DNA from: Actinomyces oris
Lineage (GTDB): Bacteria > Actinomycetota > Actinomycetes > Actinomycetales > Actinomycetaceae
DNA: 54,902 nucleotides
Reading direction: 5' to 3'
Assembly: GCF_001929375.1 (NCBI RefSeq)
Contig: NZ_MSGO01000019.1
Coordinates: 1-54,902 of the forward strand
The translations under genes and the position numbers were made by a program. The notes below the pieces were generated by a model that saw only the letters and a program-made list of their open reading frames with translations, was not told the origin of the DNA and searched no databases. Positions 46,866 through 54,902 of this stretch are shown here, piece after piece; positions within the stretch are counted from its first letter, which is position 1, and the number at the start of each line of letters is the position of its first letter.

Positions 46866-47014
46866 AGCGGCCGGCCCCGTCGGTTTTCGGTGGTGGCCTC
46901 CGGAACCGCGCTCGCGCCGTCGGATCATGGAGATCTGCGTGTGGCAGGACTCGGCTCCGTGGGCCTCGATCGAAGGCCACGGACCCGGCACGACGATCGC
47001 GAGAAAGAGACTTC

Positions 47015-49372
47015 ATGTTCATTGACGACCCCGAGGTCACCGCCGCCGAGGCAGTGATCGACAACGGCTCCTTCGGCAAGCGCGTGGTGCGCTTCGAGAC
47101 GGGCCGCCTGGCCAAGCAGGCCGCTGGAAGCGCCATGGCCTACCTCGACGGTGAGACCGCGGTCCTGTCCGCCACCACCGTGGGCAAGCACCCCAAGGAC
47201 CAGTTCGACTTCTTCCCCCTGACCGTCGACGTCGAGGAGCGCCAGTACGCCGCCGGCCGCATCCCCGGCTCCTTCTTCCGCCGTGAGGGCCGCGCCGGAA
47301 CCGCCGCCATCCTGGCCTGCCGCCTCATCGACCGTCCGCTGCGCCCCTCCTTCGTCAAGGGCCTGCGCAACGAGGTCCAGGTCGTTGAGACCGTCCTGGC
47401 CATCCACCCCGACGACGACTACGACGTCCTGGCCATCAACGCCGCCTCGATGTCCACCCAGATCGCCGGCCTGCCCTTCTCCGGGCCCGTGGCCGGTACC
47501 CGCCTGGCCCTCATCGACGGGCACTGGGTGGCCTTCCCCCGCTACTCCGAGCAGCAGCGCGCCACCTTCCAGATGGTGGTGGCCGGCCGCGTCCTGGAGT
47601 CCGGCGACGTCGCCATCATGATGGTCGAGGCCGGCGCCACCGAGCACGCCTGGGAGCTCATCAACGCCGGGGCCGTGGCCCCCACCGAGGCCGTCGTCGC
47701 CGAGGGCCTGGAGGCCGCCAAGCCCCACATCAAGGCCCTGTGCGAGGCCCAGCTCGAGGTCGCCCAGCACGCCTCGAAGCCCACCGCCGAGTTCCCCCTC
47801 TACCTGGACTACTCCGACGAGCAGTACGACGCCGTCGAGAAGGCCGCCGAGGCCCACGGCCTGGCCGCCGCCATCGCCACCGAGGGCAAGCAGGCCCGCG
47901 ACCTGGCCACCGACGCCGTGCGCGACGAGGTCCTGGCCGAGCTCGCCGAGTCCTTCCCCACCGAGGAGGACACCAAGGCCCTCAAGGCCGCCTTCCGCTC
48001 CGTGACCAAGAAGATCGTGCGCCACCGCACCCTCACCGAGGGCGTGCGCATGGACGGTCGCGGCCTGAAGGACATCCGCACCCTGGCCGCCGAGGTCGAG
48101 GTCCTGCCCCGCGTGCACGGCTCGGCCATCTTCGAGCGCGGCGAGACCCAGATCCTAGGCGTGACCACCCTCAACATGCTGCGCATGGAGCAGCAGGTGG
48201 ACGACCTCTCCCCGGTCACCCACAAGCGCTATATGCACAACTACAACTTCCCGCCCTTCTCCACCGGCGAGACCGGCCGCGTGGGCGCCCCCAAGCGCCG
48301 CGAGATCGGCCACGGCAACCTGGCCGAGCGGGCCCTCGTGCCCGTCCTGCCCACCCGCGAGGACTTCCCCTACGCGATCCGCCAGGTCTCCGAGGCCCTG
48401 GGCTCCAACGGCTCGACCTCCATGGGTTCGGTGTGCGCCTCCACCCTGTCCCTGCTCAACGCCGGTGTGCCGCTGCGCGCGCCCGTGGCCGGTATCGCCA
48501 TGGGCCTCATGCACGAGGTCATCGACGGCGAGACCAAGTGGGCCACCCTCACCGACATCCTCGGCTCCGAGGACGCCTTCGGGGACATGGACTTCAAGGT
48601 CGCCGGAACCCGCGACTTCATCACTGCCCTCCAGCTGGACACCAAGCTCGACGGCCTGCCCTCCGAGGTGCTGGCCGGCGCGCTCGGCCAGGCCCGTGAC
48701 GCCCGCCTGTTCATCCTCGACGTCCTGGCCCAGGCCATCGACGCCCCCGACGAGATGGCCCCCACGGCCCCGCGCGTCCTGGCCGTGCGCATCCCGGTGG
48801 ACAAGATCGGTGAGGTCATCGGCCCCAAGGGCAAGATGATCAACCAGATCCAGGAGGACACCGGCGCGGACCTGACGGTCGAGGACGACGGCACCGTCTA
48901 CATCGGCGCCTCCGACGGCCCCTCGGCCGAGGCCGCCCGCGACGCCGTCAACGCCATCGCCAACCCGCAGATGCCCGAGATCGGCGAGCGCTTCGTGGGC
49001 ACCGTGGTCAAGACCACGACCTTCGGCGCCTTCGTCTCGCTGACCCCCGGCAAGGACGGTCTGCTCCACATCTCCCAGATCCGCCGGCTCGTCGGTGGCA
49101 AGCGCGTGGAGAACGTCGAGGACGTCCTGAACGTGGGGGACAAGGTCCAGGTCGAGCTGGCCGAGATCGATCAGCGCGGCAAGCTGAGCCTGCACGCGGT
49201 CCTCACCGACGAGCAGCTCGCCGCCGAGGCCGAGGGCGAGGCCGCCCGCAAGGCCTCCCGTGAGGGCGGCCCGCGCCGCGAGGCCAAGAACGAGGACGGC
49301 GAGCAGCCGCGCCGCGAGCGCCGTCCGCGCCGTCGCCGCATGCGCAGCGCCGAGTCCTCCGAGGAGGAGTGA
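47015..49372 (+). CDS. pnp: Polyribonucleotide nucleotidyltransferase (PNPase)
   Basis: 785 residues from ATG 47015. Two RNase PH-like domains (first with [12 protein letters not shown] and FFRREGR, second with [20 protein letters not shown] and [12 protein letters not shown]) are followed by a KH domain ([17 protein letters not shown]) and an S1 domain ([15 protein letters not shown]). The Arg/Glu-rich C-terminal tail is typical of actinobacterial PNPase. It degrades RNA from the 3' end with phosphate. The longer open frame upstream covers the leader and is not translated in my reading. A terminator follows. Confidence 0.97.
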   Translation: MFIDDPEVTAAEAVIDNGSFGKRVVRFETGRLAKQAAGSAMAYLDGETAVLSATTVGKHPKDQFDFFPLTVDVEERQYAAGRIPGSFFRREGRAGTAAILACRLIDRPLRPSFVKGLRNEVQVVETVLAIHPDDDYDVLAINAASMSTQIAGLPFSGPVAGTRLALIDGHWVAFPRYSEQQRATFQMVVAGRVLESGDVAIMMVEAGATEHAWELINAGAVAPTEAVVAEGLEAAKPHIKALCEAQLEVAQHASKPTAEFPLYLDYSDEQYDAVEKAAEAHGLAAAIATEGKQARDLATDAVRDEVLAELAESFPTEEDTKALKAAFRSVTKKIVRHRTLTEGVRMDGRGLKDIRTLAAEVEVLPRVHGSAIFERGETQILGVTTLNMLRMEQQVDDLSPVTHKRYMHNYNFPPFSTGETGRVGAPKRREIGHGNLAERALVPVLPTREDFPYAIRQVSEALGSNGSTSMGSVCASTLSLLNAGVPLRAPVAGIAMGLMHEVIDGETKWATLTDILGSEDAFGDMDFKVAGTRDFITALQLDTKLDGLPSEVLAGALGQARDARLFILDVLAQAIDAPDEMAPTAPRVLAVRIPVDKIGEVIGPKGKMINQIQEDTGADLTVEDDGTVYIGASDGPSAEAARDAVNAIANPQMPEIGERFVGTVVKTTTFGAFVSLTPGKDGLLHISQIRRLVGGKRVENVEDVLNVGDKVQVELAEIDQRGKLSLHAVLTDEQLAAEAEGEAARKASREGGPRREAKNEDGEQPRRERRPRRRRMRSAESSEEE

Positions 49373-49410
49373 GACCCGTTCAGCGGCCCTAGCCGACTGA
49401 CGCATCTCTC

Positions 49411-49451
49411 CGGTGTCCCCGTTCGGTCCCCTGGACCGGGCGGGGACACCG
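49411..49451 (+). terminator. Terminator after pnp
   Basis: CGGTGTCCCCG (49411-49421) pairs perfectly with CGGGGACACCG (49441-49451); CGGTCC/GGACCG extends the stem inside. Confidence 0.8.
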
Positions 49452-49528
49452 CAGTCACCGGGCAAGGCGTTCGCTGCGCGCGGCAGGGGTGGCCGGGTGC
49501 GGGAACGACACTGGGCCCGCTAGCCCGC

Positions 49529-49534
49529 TAGTCT
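49529..49534 (+). promoter_or_regulatory. -10 box giving a probably leaderless M16 peptidase mRNA
   Basis: TAGTCT ends 7 nt before the GTG at 49541, and there is no ribosome binding site. The predicted transcript start coincides with the start codon. Confidence 0.55.
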
Positions 49535-49540
49535 TCGCGG

Positions 49541-50962
49541 GTGACCAACCCAGACATGCGCGCCGGCTCAGCCCGGCCGGCGGCCTCTCAGCCCTCCTCG
49601 ACCCCCGCGACCGGGGAGTCCTCGAGCCCGACCGACCACGCCGAGGTGGATCTCGGGCGCGGGCGGCCCGGCCGCGACGGCACCGAACTGACCCTGCACG
49701 ATGACGGTGCGCTCACTCGCCGCTCCGTCCTGCCCGGTGGGGTGCGTGTCATCACCGAGTCCGTGCCGGGGCTGCGCTCGGCCTCGATCGGTATGTGGTT
49801 CGGTGTCGGGAGCCGTGACGAGGTGCTGGGACAGGAGGGCTCCACCCACTTCCTGGAGCACCTGCTGTTCAAGGGCACCGCCACGCGCGACGCCCACGAC
49901 ATCGCCGAGGCCTTCGACATGATCGGCGGGGAGTCCAACGCCGCCACCTCCAAGGAGCACACCTCCTACTACGCCCGCGTGCTCGCCCCCGACAGCATGG
50001 CGGCCCTCGATGTGCTCGCCGACATGGTGACCTCCTCCCTCCTGGAGCCGACCGACGTCGAGACCGAGCGCGGCGTCATCGTCTCCGAGCTGGCCGACGC
50101 CGCCGACGACCCCGCCGACGTCGCCCAGGAGGCCTTCGCCCGCGCCGCCTTCGGTGAGGACACTCCGCTGGGCCGACCCATCGGCGGCACCAACGAGACC
50201 GTCACCGCGGTTCCGCGCGACGCCGTGTGGGAGCACTACAAGCGCACCTACGCCTCCGACACCCTCGTGGTGGCGGCCGCCGGCGCCGTCGACCACGACG
50301 AGGTCTGCGAGCGGGTCCTGGCCGACCTGGCCACGGCCGGCTGGGACGCCTCGCCCGATGCCGTCCCGCGCGAGCGCCGCTTCGAGACCGAGCCCTTCGC
50401 GGCCTTAAATGTCCACGACATCACCGTCCCGCGCGAGAGCGAGCAGAGCCACCTGTACCTGACCTGCCAGGGCATCGCCGTGCGCGACGAGCGGCGCTGG
50501 GCCATGAGCGTGCTGACCACCATCCTGGGCGGGGGCATGTCCTCGCGTCTGTTCCAGGAGGTGCGCGAGAAACGGGGCCTGGCGTACACCACCTACGCCT
50601 TCGACACCTCCTACGCCGGTGCTGGCGCCTTCGGGCTCTACGCGGGCTGTGCCCCCGGCGACGTCGATGAGGTGTGTGCGGTCATGATCGGTGAGTTCGA
50701 GAAGCTCGCCGAGCACGGCGTCACCGAGCGGGAGATGATGCGCGCCCGTGGCCAGCTGCGTGGGGCCATGGTGCTCGGGGGAGAGGACTCCTTGGCGCGC
50801 ATGGGTCGCCTGGGGCGGGCCGAGGTCGTCACCGGGCGCCTGCGCTCCATGGGGGAGAACCTGCACCGCTTGGAGGCCGTCACCCCCGAGGAGGTCCGGG
50901 AGATGGCCGCCTGGCTGGTGGGGCAGAAGCGCGCCCGCATCCTCGTGGGCCCGGTCGACTGA
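49541..50962 (+). CDS. M16-family zinc metalloprotease (PepR-like)
   Basis: 473 residues. The inverted zinc motif HxxEH is H103-F-L-E106-H107, with the third ligand E183, 76 residues further on, in VSELADAADD. The FKGT motif and the C-terminal GGGMSSRLFQEVREKRGLAY are typical of mitochondrial-processing-peptidase-like proteins. About 50 low-complexity residues precede the domain. The pnp-M16 pair matches Rv2783c-Rv2782c (gpsI-pepR). No signal peptide is seen. Probably a cytoplasmic peptidase. A perfect hairpin at 50981-51022 terminates it. Confidence 0.92.
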   Translation: MTNPDMRAGSARPAASQPSSTPATGESSSPTDHAEVDLGRGRPGRDGTELTLHDDGALTRRSVLPGGVRVITESVPGLRSASIGMWFGVGSRDEVLGQEGSTHFLEHLLFKGTATRDAHDIAEAFDMIGGESNAATSKEHTSYYARVLAPDSMAALDVLADMVTSSLLEPTDVETERGVIVSELADAADDPADVAQEAFARAAFGEDTPLGRPIGGTNETVTAVPRDAVWEHYKRTYASDTLVVAAAGAVDHDEVCERVLADLATAGWDASPDAVPRERRFETEPFAALNVHDITVPRESEQSHLYLTCQGIAVRDERRWAMSVLTTILGGGMSSRLFQEVREKRGLAYTTYAFDTSYAGAGAFGLYAGCAPGDVDEVCAVMIGEFEKLAEHGVTEREMMRARGQLRGAMVLGGEDSLARMGRLGRAEVVTGRLRSMGENLHRLEAVTPEEVREMAAWLVGQKRARILVGPVD

Positions 50963-50980
50963 CGGCTGCCGACGACTGGT

Positions 50981-51022
50981 GGGGCCGACGACGACTGCCT
51001 GGTGCAGTGCGTCGTCGGCCCC
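50981..51022 (+). terminator. Terminator after the M16 protease
   Basis: GGGGCCGACGACG (50981-50993) pairs perfectly with 51010-51022, and CTGC/GCAG extends the stem inside. It marks the end of the core-genome block. Confidence 0.85.
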
Positions 51023-51256
51023 TGGTGCTACTGGTCCGCGTGGGCCTGAGCGTCGCTCAGCGACGGAAGCCGAAGGTGGTACTGGCGTCGGTGGTCGATG
51101 CGCACATGGACTCCACATGCCTGCTGGCGATTTCAGTGCTGGCCTGCATCAGCCAACTCACTTCCCACATCCGGCGCGGTCCACGGATCTTGAAGACAGC
51201 CCTATCTGAGGTACTGAGTCCCCTTCGCAGCATCCTTGGTAAGTCTCGTCGCACGG
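51023..51256. other. Non-coding junction between core genome and AT-rich island
   Basis: No convincing gene is present. GC content drops visibly from about 51250 onward. An open frame across 51007-51306 has no family features and no ribosome binding site. Confidence 0.5.
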
Positions 51257-51285
51257 TTGACATGCTCAGAAAATATATCTACCAT
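51257..51285 (+). promoter_or_regulatory. Near-consensus SigA promoter of the MauE/Cys-rich cassette
   Basis: TTGACA (51257-51262) and TACCAT (51280-51285) are exactly 17 nt apart, in AT-rich DNA. The predicted start is near 51292, about 29 nt before the first ATG. It is the best-matching promoter in the window. Confidence 0.75.
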
Positions 51286-51320
51286 ATAAAAAGTAGTCGG
51301 GTCTAGCGAAGGGTGCGGCG

Positions 51321-51815
51321 ATGGTGTTGTCGGTTTTTGTCAATGTGTTTCGATTTGCAGTAGGTTGCTATTTCGTAAAATCCGGATCAGATAAGTTGGG
51401 GAAACCGTCATTATTTTGGAAATCAATCATGAATTATGATTTAGTTAATGCTCGAACGGCCCGCGTTCTTTCGTCCGTCATTCCTCCGCTTGAGTTTTTT
51501 GGAGGTTTACTCCTTGCTGCAAATATTATACCTTTTGCTTTTTCTGTTCTCCTTGTTTTCCTTCTGTCTATTTTTAGCTTCGCCATGGTTGCGGCCATGA
51601 TGCGCGGAAATGTGCCGGACTGTGGTTGTGGTGTCGTGAAAAATGCCGTCTCACCACTTCTTGTGGTGCGTAACATAGTTCTTGCTCTCATGTTGCTCCC
51701 CACGATCTTCAAAGGGCTCGAGGCGCCGAAAGGAGAGGAGGTTTCTATTGCTGTCATCACTATGATTGTCGTCGTCATTGTCGCGATCATGCGCGGCAGG
51801 GCGTTGGTCAGATAG
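51321..51815 (+). CDS. MauE/DoxX-like membrane protein
   Basis: 164 residues with about four membrane helices (roughly 5-20, 52-92, 112-130 and 142-158). It begins with a FRFAVGCYFVKSGSDKL segment like MauE and DoxX proteins, and has C101-G-C103-G in a loop (PDCGCG), matching the CGCxG motif of the MauE family. In methylamine dehydrogenase systems MauE is needed, with MauD, to form the many disulfides of the small subunit. Here it lies 43 nt upstream of a 12-Cys secreted protein, suggesting the same kind of service. AAGGG lies 8 nt before the ATG. Codon usage is much more AT-rich than that of neighbouring genes, pointing to transfer. Confidence 0.78.
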   Translation: MVLSVFVNVFRFAVGCYFVKSGSDKLGKPSLFWKSIMNYDLVNARTARVLSSVIPPLEFFGGLLLAANIIPFAFSVLLVFLLSIFSFAMVAAMMRGNVPDCGCGVVKNAVSPLLVVRNIVLALMLLPTIFKGLEAPKGEEVSIAVITMIVVVIVAIMRGRALVR

Positions 51816-51858
51816 TTTGGTGAGTTGGTCGTCAGTATGCGATAGGAGGTAGATTGCA

Positions 51859-52542
51859 ATGGCGATGCGCAGGTCTGTTGTCAAAGGAATTCTGGTGACT
51901 ATAGGTGGTTTTGTGGGTTCCGCCTTCATGGGTCTTGGTGAGCGTGCTCATGCTTTGACTGCGGGGGGTGATCTCGGAAATCAATGGTTCGAGGATGAAC
52001 TCGCTGACACTCGGGAGGCGAATAGTGTGGAGGCATCCCAAATTCTTCCCGACATTAGAAAAAGGGTTGTGGATATTGGGTACCCGCAGGATGTTGTCGA
52101 AACCGCTGCCTTCGGAGTGACTTCCTCGGTCTCGCCTCGTGGGACTACTGTACTTAAAGCCGGCCTTCGACTCAATGAGGAGCTGTTCTTTACCGAGATC
52201 AAGGAGTTACTCGAGGCTGGTGATGATCGAGCCGCTTTTATGGCGTATAGAACCGATGGGCAGACTTATCTCCAGCGACTGTCTGGGCGTCAAACGACCC
52301 CAGAGGGTTTTGCGGAGTTGCAGCAGGAAAATCCTGATGGGTTTCTGCCGGTCGCGTCTTCTGAGTGTTGCGGCGCCTTTGGTACGCCCCCGGCCACCTG
52401 CTGTCGTTATGAGCTCAAGGCGATGTTTGAGTGTTGTACCCCTTGCATCTTCGGTGGCATACCACTTGGTGTCATGTGTGTCATGATCTGGTGCAATTAT
52501 TGCGCTGTCTCCCATTGTAAGGAGTATTATCACGTTTGCTGA
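51859..52542 (+). CDS. Secreted precursor with a 12-cysteine C-terminal domain (bacteriocin-like candidate)
   Basis: 227 residues. An N-terminal signal peptide (RR at 4-5, hydrophobic 9-27, probable cut after AHA at 30-32) is followed by a Cys-free region of about 135 residues. The last 58 residues hold all 12 cysteines: 170, 171, 181, 182, 192, 193, 196, 207, 212, 215, 220 and 227. The first six form CC-x9-CC-x9-CC. The layout, exported precursor plus Cys-dense C-terminus, recalls halocin C8-type bacteriocin precursors; MauA is another 12-Cys secreted protein dependent on MauE, but its Trp cofactor residues and Cys pattern are not seen. AGGAGG lies 9 nt before the ATG. AT-rich, like the upstream gene. 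The assignment as an antimicrobial is inference. Confidence 0.8.
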   Translation: MAMRRSVVKGILVTIGGFVGSAFMGLGERAHALTAGGDLGNQWFEDELADTREANSVEASQILPDIRKRVVDIGYPQDVVETAAFGVTSSVSPRGTTVLKAGLRLNEELFFTEIKELLEAGDDRAAFMAYRTDGQTYLQRLSGRQTTPEGFAELQQENPDGFLPVASSECCGAFGTPPATCCRYELKAMFECCTPCIFGGIPLGVMCVMIWCNYCAVSHCKEYYHVC

Positions 52543-52679
52543 TTTCGGTATGGATGGTTATGGGGTTTTGGGGTTGGTATAACGTTCTTGAGGTAAACAG
52601 AGGTTTATTCACAGAACGAGGAAAGTGACTGCTTGGGAAAACGCGGGTGGCTGGCGTGTCTGTAAGTAGTCCTTGTGGT

Positions 52680-53960
52680 CTCCACCCATGTCGACTCAGG
52701 GGGGTGCCCCTATGTGGTGTGTCAAGCGGCTGCGGGTAGTTTCGTGGCTGGTTGGGGGTCGTAGAGGGCTCCATCTCGGATCATGGCGTGCAGGGTCAGG
52801 ATGCGGCGGTGGGCCAGGGCGAGAACGGCCTGGCCCAAGGCGGTTTGCCTTGGTCTCGTTTGCGCTGGTAGTAGGCCCGGGAGACGGGGGCGGAGCGCAG
52901 GGAGGCGAAGGCGGACAGGAACATGGCGCGCTTGAGCCTCTTGTTGCCGCCGTGGGAGACGCACCTCACCACGGATCGATGAGCCGGAGCGGCGTGTGAC
53001 GGGAGCGAGCCCGGCGTAGGAGGCCAGCTGGGCGCCGGTGCCTGGAGGTCTTGCCCAGGGTCTCGGCCAGGAAGACGGCTGCGGTCCTGACCCCGATCCC
53101 GGGCATGGAGGTCAGGACCTGGTAAAGAGGGTGGGCCTGCACCAGGGTCACCGGCCTGGGCGGCGACATCGGCCCGCTGAGCGTGCAGGGAGATGAGCTG
53201 CCTGGCCAGGTGGGGCAGCACCGTTGCGGCGGCGTCGGTGCCGGCGACCACCACGGTCTGGTGCTTCAGGGCCGAGACGATCTGGCCCGCCCAGGCGGCA
53301 TGCCGCCTGCACCCGTGCTTCTTGAGCCTGGCGTCAATCCTTGTCCTGCCTGCGCGCTTCAGATCGGCTGGAGTGGGCCAGGCGGCGATGACCTCCAGGA
53401 CGGCGTCGTGCGCCCGGCCAGGGCCCCACCACGGCCTCGAGGGCGGGGTGGATCTGGGTGTACAGGCCCCGGATCCGGTTGGCGGTCTGGTTGACCTGGC
53501 GGGCCAGGTCCAGGTCGAATCCCGTGAGCATCGACAAGGCGGCCGCGTCCTCGTCCGAGGCGCTGACGGCTCTTAGGGTGTGAGGCATGCTCCTGGCAGC
53601 GCCAGCGATGACGGCCGCGTCCTTGGCGTCGGTCTTGGCGCTGCCCGGCGTCAGGTCAGCGATGCGGCGCATCGACAGCCCGGGCAGGTAGCCCACGGTG
53701 ATGCCCATGTCCTGAGCCACCGCCACCGCCAGGGCCCCGATGGTAGCGGGCTGATCGACCACCACCAGCAGGCTCCCGTGGTCGGCCAGCTTGCCGTAAA
53801 GGGAACGCAGACGTGCTTCGTCGTTGGGAAGGGGCTTGTCAAAGACCTTCTGCCCGTCCCGGCTCAGGGCCGTGGCCCAGTGATCCGTCTTGCCGACGCC
53901 CGGTACCGATGAAGACCTCGATGTCCTCGATATCCATCTCTCCTGCCACCTCTCGCTGCA
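52680..53960 (-). mobile_element. IS110-type insertion sequence remnant
   Basis: This is the extent covered by the decayed transposase plus a few flanking bases. IS110 elements usually lack terminal inverted repeats, and I could not define exact ends. An AGGGG/CCCCT mini-hairpin near 52697-52712 lies at the downstream side. Boundaries are approximate. Confidence 0.55.
52722..53937 (-). pseudogene. Decayed IS110-family transposase
   Basis: Pieces of one IS110/IS116-type DEDD transposase can be followed on the minus strand across at least three alternating frames. From ATG 53937: MDIEDIEVFIG; then VGKTDHWATALSRDG to QIHPALEAVVG; then RAHDAVLEVIAAWPTP to QRADVAAQ; then PLYQVLTSMPGIGVRTAA (Transposase_20 region); then QLASYAGLAPVTRRSGSS; then VSHGGNKRLKRAMFLSAFASLR; then ALAHRRILTLHAMIRDG, ending at 52722. 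At least six frameshifts make an active enzyme impossible. Confidence 0.85.
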
Positions 53961-54902
53961 TGGGTGCAGGGCCAGCAGGTGGACGACCGGTTCCGCACCC
54001 ACGTTACGAAAGACCTCATACCGATTTGCGGTGGGTCGTTCCCCTTATCAGCGGTCACCAGCGCCCGGCTGCTGCGGGTGACAACACCCCCCGGATCATT
54101 AGAAGACAGGGGCAAGACATCATGCCCGCAGCAACTGGCCCGGCCCCGGACCACCCGGGACCACCAACAAGGTAACGGGCTTATTCACGGGACTAGCCGA
54201 CGCTGGCATCTGCGCAGGTCACAGCACCCTCGACGGATGCTGTGAATAAGCCTCAGTGGCTCGCTCGACGACCCGGCGGCGGTGCAGGACCTGGAATTTC
54301 TTGGTCTCTGGGCGCATTTGACGATCTCGGCTCCCAGTCCCGGTACTCTCGTTCGGTCGAGGTCGCCGGGCGGCGGGCCCAGCCGCTGGCGGCCCAGACC
54401 TTGGTGATTCGGGAGAGTCTGTTCTTCGGGTCGGTCGGGAGCCAGATGGCGTCGTCGCGGTCCTGTATGCCGGCGGCTGCGGGCCAGCGCGGGGCGGTAT
54501 CGGCCCGTTGGTGCCCTGCGGCGATGCTGCGCCTTGCGTCTGCTGGTTCTCCTGGCGGTGTCGCGGCCCTGCGGGTCACCCTGCGCGATCCCTGCGTGCA
54601 CCGGGAACAACCGGCGGCTGCGGAGTTTTACAGTCGCGGCCTACTCGTTCCTGCTCACGTAGGCCGCCGTGCGCCAGACGGTGTGACCACTTCGCGGGCT
54701 GCTCGCCCCGCCTAACGCTGCTGGCTGGTGCTGGCAGTTGCGGGGCGATCATCTCCCACCGGTGTAGCTCGGTGATGAGGGGTAGGTGCGGATGGCTAGG
54801 TCCTTGAGCACCTGGGAGTGATCCGGACATGACAAGCACGAGCAGTTATGGTGCGGACGGCATCCGAAGGGCCCCTCGACTTCTAGGGCCTGTTGCGGAA
54901 GG
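53938..54902. other. Unresolved accessory sequence
   Basis: No intact gene is supported. Short open frames occur on both strands (for example 54253-54579 minus, with a WLPTDPKNRLSRITKVWAAS-like stretch), but none has a recognisable domain or ribosome binding site, and the plausible protein-like stretches switch frame, as in decayed mobile DNA. A nested inverted repeat lies at 54178-54252. Confidence 0.5.
54178..54252. repeat. Nested inverted repeats in accessory DNA
   Basis: GGCTTATTCAC (54178-54188) is the exact complement of GTGAATAAGCC (54242-54252), 53 bp apart. Inside, CACAGCA (54220-54226) pairs with TGCTGTG (54238-54244). A related TTTATTCAC occurs near 52604. Confidence 0.75.

Noticed and set aside
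51007-51306. 99-residue open frame before the MauE-like gene
   Set aside because: No ribosome binding site or domain, it begins inside the M16 terminator hairpin, and the strong promoter at 51257-51285 lies within it.
51859-52542. Identification of the Cys-rich precursor as MauA (methylamine dehydrogenase small subunit)
   Set aside because: Twelve cysteines and a MauE neighbour fit, but MauA has its cysteines spread through the mature chain and two Trp forming the cofactor. Here all Cys are C-terminal, only one Trp lies among them, and no other mau gene is present.
54185-54715. Overlapping open frames on both strands in the last kilobase
   Set aside because: None has a ribosome binding site or recognisable domain, and protein-like stretches change frame. 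Reported only as unresolved accessory sequence.

Overview
The window is high-GC DNA with the gene order of an actinobacterial core chromosome. The runs rpsB-tsf-pyrH-frr-cdsA-rlmN, dxr-rip-ispG-GNAT, proS/DUF4439-like/rimP-nusA-ylxR-infB-rbfA-truB-ribF-rpsO-pnp-M16 follow the arrangement known from Mycobacterium and other Actinobacteria. Together with a FucO-type propanediol oxidoreductase and a lower mevalonate operon, this suggests Actinomyces or a close relative. The genus is an inference; no rRNA or tRNA gene was seen.

Layout. 1-6366 (minus): the start of a MoxR ATPase, cut by the window edge, behind a giant membrane-anchored Ig-like/FN3 surface protein. 6855-9938: XerC recombinase, a beta-lactamase-fold protein and an M23 peptidase. 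10437-20834 (plus): translation and envelope genes (rpsB, tsf, pyrH, frr, cdsA, rlmN, a DivIVA-like gene), then the MEP-pathway genes dxr and ispG around an M50 protease. 20884-21874: a GNAT gene broken by one extra G in a G7 run. 21976-23639: a small membrane protein coupled to a TctA-type permease. 23704-27948 (minus): four overlapping genes, mvk-mvaD-pmk-idi2, the lower mevalonate pathway. 28208-40362: proS, a lipoprotein and a small membrane protein, rimP, nusA, ylxR, infB, rarD, rbfA, truB and a small Cys protein. 40373-43536 (minus): a MacB/FtsX-type ABC exporter behind a strong promoter with a palindromic operator. 43825-50962: ribF, rpsO, fucO (opposite strand, splitting rpsO from pnp), pnp and an M16 protease.

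51250-52600 is clearly AT-richer than the rest and looks acquired. It carries a near-consensus promoter, a MauE-family membrane protein, and a secreted precursor with 12 cysteines packed into its last 58 residues in a regular CC-x9-CC-x9-CC pattern. This two-gene cassette is the best candidate for an undescribed system, possibly a disulfide-rich bacteriocin-like peptide with its own oxidative-folding partner. It is followed by a decayed IS110-type transposase with several frameshifts and by roughly 1 kb of unresolved accessory sequence with inverted repeats.

The most notable other points are the co-occurrence of MEP and lower-mevalonate genes without mvaS/mvaA nearby, two mutually exclusive hairpins at the infB ribosome binding site, a 20-21 bp-periodic repeat array downstream of proS, and several probable leaderless starts.
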